Positions 1 to 6,074 of a stretch of DNA of 6,074 nt are shown here, piece after piece. The translations under genes were made by a program, and so were the position numbers. Location: positions 1 to 6,074 of the forward strand of contig JAUVPA010000112.1 of assembly GCA_030598905.1 (NCBI GenBank). Direction: 5' to 3'. Every line of letters begins with the position of its first letter. Position 1 is the first letter of the stretch. The DNA comes from Acidimicrobiia bacterium. Lineage in GTDB: Bacteria > Actinomycetota > Acidimicrobiia > Spongiisociales > UBA5794. The notes under the pieces are model-generated. The model had not been told where the DNA came from. It saw only the letters and a program-made list of their open reading frames with translations, and made no database searches.

Positions 1-2
1 CG

Positions 3-1208
3 GGGGGAGAAGCGGCCCCGAACCCGGTTGACGAATACCCCGTTCCGTTCGAGCCTCGTCTGATTCGGTTGGCCACCTCCGAGGTCGAACGCGTACTTGG
101 AACCGATCTCGGCCGTGATCTCATCGGAAGTCTGCTGGAACGCCTCGGGTTCGGGATCGATGGCGACGATCCCCTCGTCGTCTCAGTCCCGACGAGACGC
201 CCTGATGTCTTGAGACCGGTCGACCTCATCGAGGAGGTGGCCCGTCTTCATGGCTACGGCGCGTTCCCGAATCGCGTGCGAACGGGCCTCGGCGGAGGTC
301 TTCCCGTACGCGACCGGCATCTGCGGCGGCTCCGCTCGGTGCTCAACGGTGCCGGCTACTTTGAATCGATGACACTGTCATTCTCCGAGTCGGGAGACAT
401 GGAGGCAATCGGAGCGGGGGAGAGCGACCTCGCCCATTCGGGTGTTCGCGTCCTCAACCCGCTGCGCGGAGAGGAGGGATATCTCCGCACGACGCTGCTC
501 CCGGGCCTGTTGCGATCCGCCGCAGTCAACGCCGGACGTCACCTTCCCGAAGCACGACTCTACGAGATCGGCAAGGTGTTCCTGACGGGGACCGGCAAAC
601 TTCCCGAGCAGCCCGACCGCCTGGGATTTGTTGGCTTCGGCGGTGGTGCCGATATCTCCTCTGCCACCGGGCTCTGGGAGCTGATTGCCACAGAGATGCG
701 TTTGCCCGACCCGGGAGTCGGACGTTCGACGGCTCCGGGATACCACCCGGGGAGGTGTGCGGCTGTCACCGTCGCCGGGACCGAGATCGGTGTCGTCGGA
801 GAAGTGCATCCGACGGTCGCGCAGGCCTTTGAGCTCACCGGGAGGGTGATCGCCGGCGAGATGGACCTCGACCCCATGCTGACCGATCGCGGCGCATGGC
901 GCTTCAATGCTCCCAGCACGTTTCCGCCGACCATATTCGACCTGGCATGGTCGGTCGACCGGAACGTTTCGGCTGGAGTCGTTCTTGGTGCGATCGACGA
1001 GTCGGCCGGATCCTGGCTCGAGAGTCGCTACATCTTCGATGTGTTCGAGGGCAAGTCCGTCGGTTCGGGAAAGAAGAGTGTTGCCGTGAAGCTGACGCTG
1101 CGCGCCGACGATCGGACCTTGACGGACGAGGATGTCGGACCCGTGCGCGTTGCGATTGCGCGGGCAGTCGAAACAGCCACCGGTGGCTCCCTACGCGGCG
1201 AACTCTGA
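3..1208 (+). CDS. pheT: Phenylalanine--tRNA ligase beta subunit, C-terminal half (partial, 5' end outside window)
   Basis: This is the beta chain of the alpha2-beta2 enzyme that charges tRNA-Phe in the cytoplasm. The frame is open from base 3, giving 401 visible residues, about half of the roughly 800 usual for bacterial PheT. The TTG at 69 lies inside the B5 domain and is not a true start, because the upstream codons read PRLIRLATSEVERVLG, typical B5 sequence. In visible-residue numbering, B5 spans about 17-90 and ends in the hallmark VDLIEEVARLHGYGAFP. The beta-chain synthetase-like core spans about 105-290 (NPLRGEEGYLRTTLLPGLLR, LYEIGKVF, HPGRCA, GEVHPTV). A C-terminal FDX-ACB (anticodon-binding, ferredoxin-like) domain spans about 300-401 (FPPTIFDLAWSVD, FDVFEGKSVGSGKKS, DRTLTDEDV). 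No frameshift or internal stop is seen. pheS is expected just upstream, outside the window. Confidence 0.97.
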   Translation, partial: GGEAAPNPVDEYPVPFEPRLIRLATSEVERVLGTDLGRDLIGSLLERLGFGIDGDDPLVVSVPTRRPDVLRPVDLIEEVARLHGYGAFPNRVRTGLGGGLPVRDRHLRRLRSVLNGAGYFESMTLSFSESGDMEAIGAGESDLAHSGVRVLNPLRGEEGYLRTTLLPGLLRSAAVNAGRHLPEARLYEIGKVFLTGTGKLPEQPDRLGFVGFGGGADISSATGLWELIATEMRLPDPGVGRSTAPGYHPGRCAAVTVAGTEIGVVGEVHPTVAQAFELTGRVIAGEMDLDPMLTDRGAWRFNAPSTFPPTIFDLAWSVDRNVSAGVVLGAIDESAGSWLESRYIFDVFEGKSVGSGKKSVAVKLTLRADDRTLTDEDVGPVRVAIARAVETATGGSLRGEL

Positions 1209-1219
1209 TCGGACCACAC

Positions 1220-1789
1220 GTGATCCCGGATCTCACCGGCGACGTTGTTGGCGTCGCCGAGCGCTTGCTCGGGTCGAGAATCATCACCGAGTTCGGCGAC
1301 GACGTGACCTCCGTGATGCTGACGGAGGTCGAGGCGTACCAAGGTGAGCTGGACCCGGCGTCACACGCCTACAACGGACCCACACGACGGAACCAGTCGA
1401 TGTTTGCGGCGGCCGGCACTCTCTATGTATATCGCTCCTACGGAATCCACTGGTGCATGAACGTTGTCGTCGCCACAAAGGGCGTCGCTCACGCCGTGCT
1501 CCTTCGCGGGGGTGTTCCCGTCCAGGGGGTCGAGACGATGGCATCACGTCGTGGTCGAGTGGACCACCTCACCGACGGGCCAGGCAAGCTCTGTCAGGCT
1601 ATGGGCGTGACGGGAGATCACGACGGGTCATCACTCACCGACGGTCCCGTTCGGTTGAGCGCCGGAACCCTGCCTCTGGGGTGGATCACAGAGGCAACAC
1701 CGCGCATCGGCATCACCAAAGCTGCCGGCAAGCCCTGGCGCTTCATTGCTCGACCGACAGCGCGAGAAGCGGTCCTCCGCCCCAAGTAG
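1220..1789 (+). CDS. mpg: DNA-3-methyladenine glycosylase (AAG/Mpg family)
   Basis: This is a monofunctional base-excision-repair glycosylase of the AAG/Mpg family, which removes 3-methyladenine, hypoxanthine and other damaged purines. I start it at GTG 1220, giving 189 residues, normal for bacterial members. The open frame continues upstream to 896, but only as a shadow of pheT, and IPDLTGDVVGVAERLLG matches the usual N terminus. By alignment from memory to human AAG, E38 (in TEVEAYQG) is the general base corresponding to Glu125. Y40, H49, Y71, Y74 and N81 correspond to Tyr127, His136, Tyr159, the intercalating Tyr162 and Asn169, and R96 (VLLRGG) to Arg182. DGPGKLCQAMGV and the PRIGITKAAGKPWRF tail are also typical, so the enzyme looks intact. 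The gene starts 11 bases after the pheT stop with only a weak CGGA (1210-1213) as ribosome site, which suggests translational coupling to pheT. Confidence 0.95.
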   Translation: MIPDLTGDVVGVAERLLGSRIITEFGDDVTSVMLTEVEAYQGELDPASHAYNGPTRRNQSMFAAAGTLYVYRSYGIHWCMNVVVATKGVAHAVLLRGGVPVQGVETMASRRGRVDHLTDGPGKLCQAMGVTGDHDGSSLTDGPVRLSAGTLPLGWITEATPRIGITKAAGKPWRFIARPTAREAVLRPK

Positions 1790-1818
1790 GATCGGATCCC
1801 CCGGTTCGTGAGCGACTA

Positions 1819-1825
1819 GAGGTGA
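1819..1825 (+). promoter_or_regulatory. Ribosome binding site of the hydrolase-cyclase gene
   Basis: GAGGTGA matches the extended anti-Shine-Dalgarno complement. The GAGG core ends four bases before GTG 1827, a short but workable spacing. An in-frame TGA at 1809-1811 leaves GTG 1827 as the only plausible start, so the site fixes the N terminus. Confidence 0.6.
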
Positions 1826-1826
1826 C

Positions 1827-3161
1827 GTGGGCGACACCCAATACGCCAAGAACGGCGCCATCCACATTGCGTACCAGATCCATGGCGACGGTCCGCTCGA
1901 TCTGGTGTATGTGCCGGGCTGGGTCTCGAACATCGAGGTCATGTGGGAGGATCCAGGATTGGCACGGTTCCTTCGCCGCCTCGCATCGTTCTCCCGGCTG
2001 ATCATCTTCGACAAACGCGGCACGGGGCTGTCCGATCCCGTCGACGTTGACAAATTGCCGACGCTCGAGGTACGAATGGACGACCTCCGCTCCGTCATGG
2101 ACGCGGCCCGCAGCGAACGCGCCACACTCTTCGGACATTCCGAGGGCGGCAACATGTGCGTCCTCTTCGCCGCCACGTATCCGGAGCGAACCGACGGTCT
2201 CGTTTTGGCGTGCAGCTACGCCAAGCGGCTGCGCTCCGATGACTACCCGTGGGCCCCAACCCGGGAGGAGCGGGTTGCCGAAACAGAGTCCTTCGAAGAG
2301 ATCTGGGCCGATCCCCGCCGAATCGTCGAGTACTACGCCCCGAGCAGGGCTCACGACGAAGCCTTCGTCAGATGGCTCGCCCGATATCTCCGTCTGTCGG
2401 CGAGTCCCCGGGCAGCGGCCGCCCTCAACATGATGAATGCGTTCATCGACGTCACACCCGTGCTGCCGGCCGTCCACGCTCCAGCGCGACTGATCTACAG
2501 GGCCGATGACCAGGACGTGAAGATCGAAGAGGGTCGGTACATCGCATCGAAGCTCCGCAACGCGACGCTCGTGGAGGTGCCCGGCGGTGATCACTTCTTC
2601 TGGGCCGGAGACCCGGAGCCGTTCCTTGCGGAAATCGAGGAGTTCGTGACCGGTCACCGGACTCCTGAGGAACCCGAGCGTGTGCTCGCTACAGCTCTGT
2701 TCACCGACATAGTGGGTTCCACCGAAACGGCCGCCGCACTCGGCGATCAGTCGTGGCGTGATCTATTGGACCGTCACAACAGCCTCATCCGAGCAGAATT
2801 CGTCAGGTGGCGGGGCACCGAGGTCGACACGGCTGGAGACGGGTTCCTGGCTACGTTCGACGGACCGGCGAGGGCGATCAGGTGTGCTCGGGCCATCTCA
2901 ACGAGCGTCGAATCTCTCGGAGTGGCCGTGCGGTGCGGCCTGCACACCGGCGAGATGGAGATCGTCGACGGCAACGTATCGGGGCTCGCTGTGCACATCG
3001 GGGCCCGCATCTCGTCCTTCGCCGGGTCGGGGGAGGTGCTGGTGTCTCGAACCGTGAAGGATCTCGTCGCCGGTGCCGGATTCGAGTTCGAGAGCCGGGG
3101 GGTCCATACCCTGAAAGGCGTCCCCGACGACTGGCAGATCTACGCCGTGTCCGACAACTGA
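1827..3161 (+). CDS. Alpha/beta hydrolase fused to a class III adenylate/guanylate cyclase domain
   Basis: This 444-residue protein joins an N-terminal alpha/beta hydrolase (about 1-276) to a C-terminal class III nucleotide cyclase domain (about 285-441) through a linker of only about ten residues. No signal peptide or membrane segment is seen, so it is probably cytosolic. The hydrolase has the oxyanion region VYVPGWVS, the strand FDKRGTGLSDP, the nucleophile elbow GHSEGG with Ser105, a likely acid at Asp228 and the catalytic His256 (PGGDH), so the triad looks complete. The cyclase has the opening motif LFTDIVGST (metal ligand Asp294), DTAGDGFLATF (metal ligand Asp338), RCGLHTGE, AVHIGARI (catalytic Arg394) and the terminal LKGV. 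The substrate-selecting Lys and Asp are replaced by Asp334 and Asn383, and the transition-state Asn by His390. Mycobacterial Rv1900c has the same architecture. The hydrolase substrate and the nucleotide made cannot be read from sequence. The gene starts 37 bases after mpg and an oxidoreductase gene follows. Confidence 0.93.
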   Translation: MGDTQYAKNGAIHIAYQIHGDGPLDLVYVPGWVSNIEVMWEDPGLARFLRRLASFSRLIIFDKRGTGLSDPVDVDKLPTLEVRMDDLRSVMDAARSERATLFGHSEGGNMCVLFAATYPERTDGLVLACSYAKRLRSDDYPWAPTREERVAETESFEEIWADPRRIVEYYAPSRAHDEAFVRWLARYLRLSASPRAAAALNMMNAFIDVTPVLPAVHAPARLIYRADDQDVKIEEGRYIASKLRNATLVEVPGGDHFFWAGDPEPFLAEIEEFVTGHRTPEEPERVLATALFTDIVGSTETAAALGDQSWRDLLDRHNSLIRAEFVRWRGTEVDTAGDGFLATFDGPARAIRCARAISTSVESLGVAVRCGLHTGEMEIVDGNVSGLAVHIGARISSFAGSGEVLVSRTVKDLVAGAGFEFESRGVHTLKGVPDDWQIYAVSDN

Positions 3162-3201
3162 TGGCTGCCCGTCAATCCCGAACACGACCCTTGGGAGCCA
3201 C

Positions 3202-3209
3202 GGAGGTGA
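3202..3209 (+). promoter_or_regulatory. Strong ribosome binding site of the LLM oxidoreductase gene
   Basis: GGAGGTGA is a near-perfect complement to the 16S rRNA 3' end. The GGAGG core ends nine bases before GTG 3216 and supports that start over later in-frame candidates. It is the best ribosome site in the window. Confidence 0.8.
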
Positions 3210-3215
3210 GAAGCA

Positions 3216-4235
3216 GTGCGCCTGGCGATCTATCTGCAGGATGACCAGCCGATCCGCGAAGGGATCGAATCCGTCCGCTACGCGGAAGACCGCGGGTTCG
3301 AAGCCGTGTGGCAGGCCGAGAGCCGACTCGTGCGAGAGGCAACGGTCCCGATGGCTGCATTCTTGGCGTCAACCGCCCGAATCAAGGTCGGCGCCGGCGT
3401 CGTCAACAACTGGACCCGCAACCCGGCTCTGCTCGCCTCCACTTTCGCGACACTGGACGACTTGGGCCCCGGCCGCGTGATCCTCGGCATCGGTGCCTGG
3501 TGGGATCCTTTGGCCGCCAAGGTCGGCATCGAACGCAGGCGGCCACTGACGGCAATCCGAGAAACGGTGGAGGCCGTGCGCTCTCTGTTGGCCGACGAGA
3601 ACGTGACCTACCACGGCGAGTTCGTCCACCTCGATGGCGTCGAGCTCGACTACGTACACCAGGAGCGCCGCCCCAAAGACGTTCCGATTTACATCGGTGC
3701 CACCGGAATGAAGATGATGGAGTTGACCGGAGAGATCGCGGATGGCGCGTTGCTCAACTACCTCGTGCCTCCCGCCTACAACACCCAAGCGATGGAGGCA
3801 CTCGAAACCGGCGCCACTCGTGGCGGACGCCTGGTCGACGATGTCGATCGGGCACAACTCATCGTGTGCTCCGTTTCGGAAGACCGTGAGGCTGCGCTCG
3901 ATCGGGCACGCATCTTGATCACCCACTATCTCGGTCAGCAGCCACACATCATGAAGGCATCGGGAGCTCCCGCCGAGCTGCTCGACGAGATCGGTGCGAA
4001 GCTCACGTGGCCTGCCACGCGCCAACAGGTTGTCGAGGCCTCCCACCTCGTGCCCGACGCATTCGTCCAGCTGATCACTGCCTCGGGTACACCCGACGAG
4101 TGCAGGGCCAAGGTCGCCGAGTACATCGCCGCCGGGTGCACATGCCCGGTTCTGTATTCCGTCGGTGCAGATGTCCGCCTGATGATCGACACCTTCGCCG
4201 ATCAGTCTCAGGTCACGGATTCACCCACAGGGTGA
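3216..4235 (+). CDS. LLM-class (luciferase-like) F420/flavin-dependent oxidoreductase
   Basis: This 339-residue protein belongs to the bacterial luciferase-like TIM-barrel superfamily, closest in style to the methylene-tetrahydromethanopterin reductase (Mer) and F420-dependent dehydrogenase branch, where members reduce or oxidise a substrate using coenzyme F420 or FMN. Visible family landmarks are RYAEDRGFEAVWQAES (21-36), IKVGAGVVNNWTRNPALLAST (56-76, the segment with the family's conserved Arg-x-Pro), GRVILGIGAW (86-95), RRRPLTAIRETVEAVRSLL (107-125) and PIYIGATGMKMMELTGEIADG (157-177), the characteristic C-terminal barrel strand. Length is normal for the Mer-like group. The GTG start is backed by a strong ribosome site at 3202-3209. 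The gene lies 54 bases after the hydrolase-cyclase in the same direction, so co-transcription is likely. Its last codons overlap the convergent penicillin-binding protein gene by 23 bases. Sequence alone does not decide F420 versus FMN or reveal the substrate; in an actinomycete F420 is the likelier cofactor. Confidence 0.9.
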   Translation: MRLAIYLQDDQPIREGIESVRYAEDRGFEAVWQAESRLVREATVPMAAFLASTARIKVGAGVVNNWTRNPALLASTFATLDDLGPGRVILGIGAWWDPLAAKVGIERRRPLTAIRETVEAVRSLLADENVTYHGEFVHLDGVELDYVHQERRPKDVPIYIGATGMKMMELTGEIADGALLNYLVPPAYNTQAMEALETGATRGGRLVDDVDRAQLIVCSVSEDREAALDRARILITHYLGQQPHIMKASGAPAELLDEIGAKLTWPATRQQVVEASHLVPDAFVQLITASGTPDECRAKVAEYIAAGCTCPVLYSVGADVRLMIDTFADQSQVTDSPTG

Positions 4236-6074
4236 CCCGCTCGTCCACGGGCGCGCCACCTGCCGGCTCCTGCTTCCACACGAAGCCGCGACGTGACGCG
4301 GCGGCTTGCGGGTCGTCCTCGGCCAGGGTCAGAATTTGATAGAGGATTCCCGCGTCACGCAGTCGGGCGGTCGCATCATCGGATGAGAGGCCGAGGACGG
4401 CCGGAGCCACCTGTCCGGGTTCCGGACCGGCGACGGTCAGCACCAGTGTCGAGCCGGGTTGCAGGGATGCTCCGGGTTCCGGGTCCTGAGCGAACACCGA
4501 TCCCTGCTCGATGTTTCCCCCGTCTGCCCACTTGACACTCGCCGCGTGGCCGAGGCGCGTGAGTATCGACACTGCTCCCGGGAGATCCAGCCCGACCAGG
4601 TTGGGCGCAACTGAGGCGTCGAGAGCATCTCCGAGGCCGTTCGGATTGTGGATGGGGCAGATGATCGATGGCGCCGAACCGAGCGGCATCCGGAGGCCGT
4701 GAACGTGCTCACGCGGACACAGCGGGCCTGCCAGGAATCCGGTGGACGTATCGACGGCCACCTCGACGTATGCATCAGTGTTCACTGTTGCGAGTTCCCC
4801 GTAGGGGACTCCCTCGAGTGCCTCAGACGCGAAACGAGCCCAGATGTTCGCCGGCCACGTTCCACCTGTGACCGAGAAGGGGGTGCGTGGCGACTCCATG
4901 GGGATCGCCCCCTCCGGGAAACCAAGCCACACGCCGGCAACGAGCTCCGGTGTGTAGCCAACGAACCAAGCGTCGACGTGGTCCTGTGAGGTTCCCGTCT
5001 TTCCGGCCGTCGTCCGTCCGATGCGCGCCTGTTGGCCGGTGCCACGTCTCACGACTTCGGTGAGGGCCGCCGTCACCTGGTCGGACACGTTCGTCGACAG
5101 CACTTCGGCAGATGCGGAGACGGCGTTGTAGAGGTTGACGCCTGCAGAATCCTCGATCTCTACGACAAATACCGGATCGACGTGGCTCCCGGCATTGGCG
5201 AACGTACCGTAGGCCGACGTCAGGTCGAGCACGGACACCGCCTGGCCGCCGAGAGCGATGGCGTGGTATGGCTGCAGATCGGTCGTGATACCCGCCTCTT
5301 CGGCGATCCGCTCGACAGCCGCAGGTCCGACCAGATCGACGAGCCGCGCATATACGACGTTGACCGAGTACACCGTCGCCTCGGTGACGGTGAGGGGGGG
5401 AAAGTTGGCACCGTTGTAGTTCTCGACAAACCAGTCGCCGGACGTCGTCACGATCGTCACGTCCTCGCCGCCGTCGAACACACTGTCGAGTTGGATGCCC
5501 CTCTCGAGCGCCGCTGCAAGAACAAAAGGTTTGAAGGCCGAACCGGGTTGGCGTCTTCCCTGCGTTGCGAGGTTGAACTTGGCAACAGGATCGTCTGGGT
5601 CGTAGAAGTCCCGACCTCCGATCAGGGCGAGGACGTGCCCGTTTCTCGGGTCGATCGCCGTCATTGCCGTGTATGGGCCTCCTTCGGGGATGACCGACCT
5701 GACCGCAGCCTCGGCGGCGTCCTGCACGCGCGGATCGAGCGTGGTGTGAACACGAAGGCCTCCGCGGAAGACGGAGTTGTAACGATCCTGTGCGGTGGCG
5801 CCGAGCGACGGCTCGTCGAGCAATCTGCGCTGGACCTCAGACACAAAATACGGGTAGCGGGCCTTACCGATGTCGGTGCGTGGCACCAGAAGTGGCACCT
5901 CAGCCGCTGCCTGGTCGCGTTCATCGGCTGTGATCCAGCCCAAATCCACGAGTTTCCTCAGCACGAGATCTCTTCGTGATGCCGCGGCGTCGGGATGAAG
6001 GTGAGGATCCGTGCGCGACGGCGCCTGGATGAGCCCTGCCAGGAGGGCCGACTCAGCCAGAGTGAGGTCTTCGA
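4213..6074 (-). CDS. Class A penicillin-binding protein with two C-terminal PASTA domains (partial, N terminus outside window)
   Basis: This is a bifunctional peptidoglycan synthase that polymerises glycan strands and cross-links them outside the membrane. The frame is open to the right edge, giving 619 visible residues; GTG 5964 is internal, since the upstream codons read LTLAESALLAGLIQAPSRTD, the end of a GT51 transglycosylase domain (visible 1-55). The transpeptidase domain (about 130-420) has all three catalytic motifs: SAFK (nucleophile Ser178, Lys181), SVN (236-238) and KTGT (358-361). A region with CP motifs at Cys452 and Cys472 follows, then PASTA 1 (about 488-549) and PASTA 2 (about 555-619), which ends exactly at the stop. 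In mycobacteria PonA2 is a PASTA-bearing class A enzyme, so this may be a functional relative. The membrane anchor and most of the glycosyltransferase lie outside the window. The gene converges on the oxidoreductase gene and overlaps it by 23 bases. Confidence 0.95.
   Translation of the reverse strand, partial: EDLTLAESALLAGLIQAPSRTDPHLHPDAAASRRDLVLRKLVDLGWITADERDQAAAEVPLLVPRTDIGKARYPYFVSEVQRRLLDEPSLGATAQDRYNSVFRGGLRVHTTLDPRVQDAAEAAVRSVIPEGGPYTAMTAIDPRNGHVLALIGGRDFYDPDDPVAKFNLATQGRRQPGSAFKPFVLAAALERGIQLDSVFDGGEDVTIVTTSGDWFVENYNGANFPPLTVTEATVYSVNVVYARLVDLVGPAAVERIAEEAGITTDLQPYHAIALGGQAVSVLDLTSAYGTFANAGSHVDPVFVVEIEDSAGVNLYNAVSASAEVLSTNVSDQVTAALTEVVRRGTGQQARIGRTTAGKTGTSQDHVDAWFVGYTPELVAGVWLGFPEGAIPMESPRTPFSVTGGTWPANIWARFASEALEGVPYGELATVNTDAYVEVAVDTSTGFLAGPLCPREHVHGLRMPLGSAPSIICPIHNPNGLGDALDASVAPNLVGLDLPGAVSILTRLGHAASVKWADGGNIEQGSVFAQDPEPGASLQPGSTLVLTVAGPEPGQVAPAVLGLSSDDATARLRDAGILYQILTLAEDDPQAAASRRGFVWKQEPAGGAPVDERVTLWVNP
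4221..4235. terminator. Possible hairpin at the convergent gene junction
   Basis: TCACCC (4221-4226) and GGGTGA (4230-4235) form a perfect six-base-pair stem with a three-base loop. The 3' arm contains the oxidoreductase stop codon, and the hairpin lies inside the last codons of the penicillin-binding protein gene. A second, competing pairing, GGTCAC (4211-4216) with GTGACC (4232-4237), exists. Neither strand has a T-tract after the hairpin, so it is not a classical intrinsic terminator. It could act as a U-tract-less or transcript-end-stabilising structure for both converging transcripts, but may be chance. Confidence 0.3.

Noticed and set aside
896..1219. N-terminal extension of the glycosylase into pheT
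   Set aside because: The frame is open here but overlaps the conserved FDX-ACB domain of pheT. Glycosylase homology begins just after GTG 1220, giving normal family length.
1787..1792. TAGGAT as a -10 promoter box before the hydrolase-cyclase gene
   Set aside because: It overlaps the mpg stop codon and has no acceptable -35 element 16-18 bases upstream. One hexamer match is expected by chance.
1743..2657. 304-residue open frame on the - strand opposite the hydrolase domain
   Set aside because: It is antisense to a well-supported gene, has no recognisable domain, and its composition is that of a shadow frame in GC-rich DNA.
3162..3200. Imperfect inverted repeat between the cyclase and oxidoreductase genes (TGGCTGCCC with GGGAGCCA)
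   Set aside because: The stem has a bulge and a loop of about 22 bases, with no T-tract. It is too weak to call a terminator or regulatory element.
4250..4257. Eight-base palindrome GGCGCGCC
   Set aside because: It lies within the second PASTA domain coding sequence and is explained by GC-rich codons; there is no sign of an operator or attachment site.
5032..5979. 315-residue open frame on the + strand opposite the penicillin-binding protein
   Set aside because: It lies wholly antisense to a gene with all three transpeptidase motifs and shows Arg/Gly/Val-rich shadow composition with no family resemblance.

Overview
The window is ordinary-looking, GC-rich bacterial chromosome packed with five protein genes and almost no intergenic space. 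GTG starts, an alpha/beta-hydrolase–class III cyclase fusion of the kind known from mycobacteria (Rv1900c), a luciferase-like (LLM, F420/flavin type) oxidoreductase and a class A penicillin-binding protein with C-terminal PASTA repeats together suggest an actinomycete, perhaps a deep-branching one such as the Acidimicrobiia. That placement is inferred from gene content only; Chloroflexota or a related high-GC lineage is not excluded.

Layout. On the + strand: (1) the 3' half of pheT, phenylalanyl-tRNA synthetase beta subunit, open at the left edge and ending at 1208; (2) a small 3-methyladenine DNA glycosylase gene (mpg) beginning 11 bases after the pheT stop; (3) a 444-residue fusion of an alpha/beta hydrolase to a class III nucleotide cyclase (1827-3161); (4) an LLM-family oxidoreductase (3216-4235). 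On the - strand: (5) most of a class A penicillin-binding protein (stop at 4213, gene running off the right edge), which converges on and overlaps the oxidoreductase by 23 bases.

How they fit together. pheT and mpg are housekeeping genes (translation and base-excision repair) that are probably co-transcribed. The hydrolase-cyclase and the oxidoreductase follow in the same direction with gaps of 37 and 54 bases and recognisable ribosome binding sites, so all four may form one transcription unit, although no functional link between the pairs is evident. The penicillin-binding protein is an independent cell-wall gene.

I found no mobile element, CRISPR array, tRNA, rRNA or riboswitch. No wholly new system is apparent. 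The most interesting item is the cyclase domain: it keeps both metal-binding aspartates and the catalytic arginine, but differs from canonical enzymes at the two substrate-selecting positions and at the transition-state asparagine.
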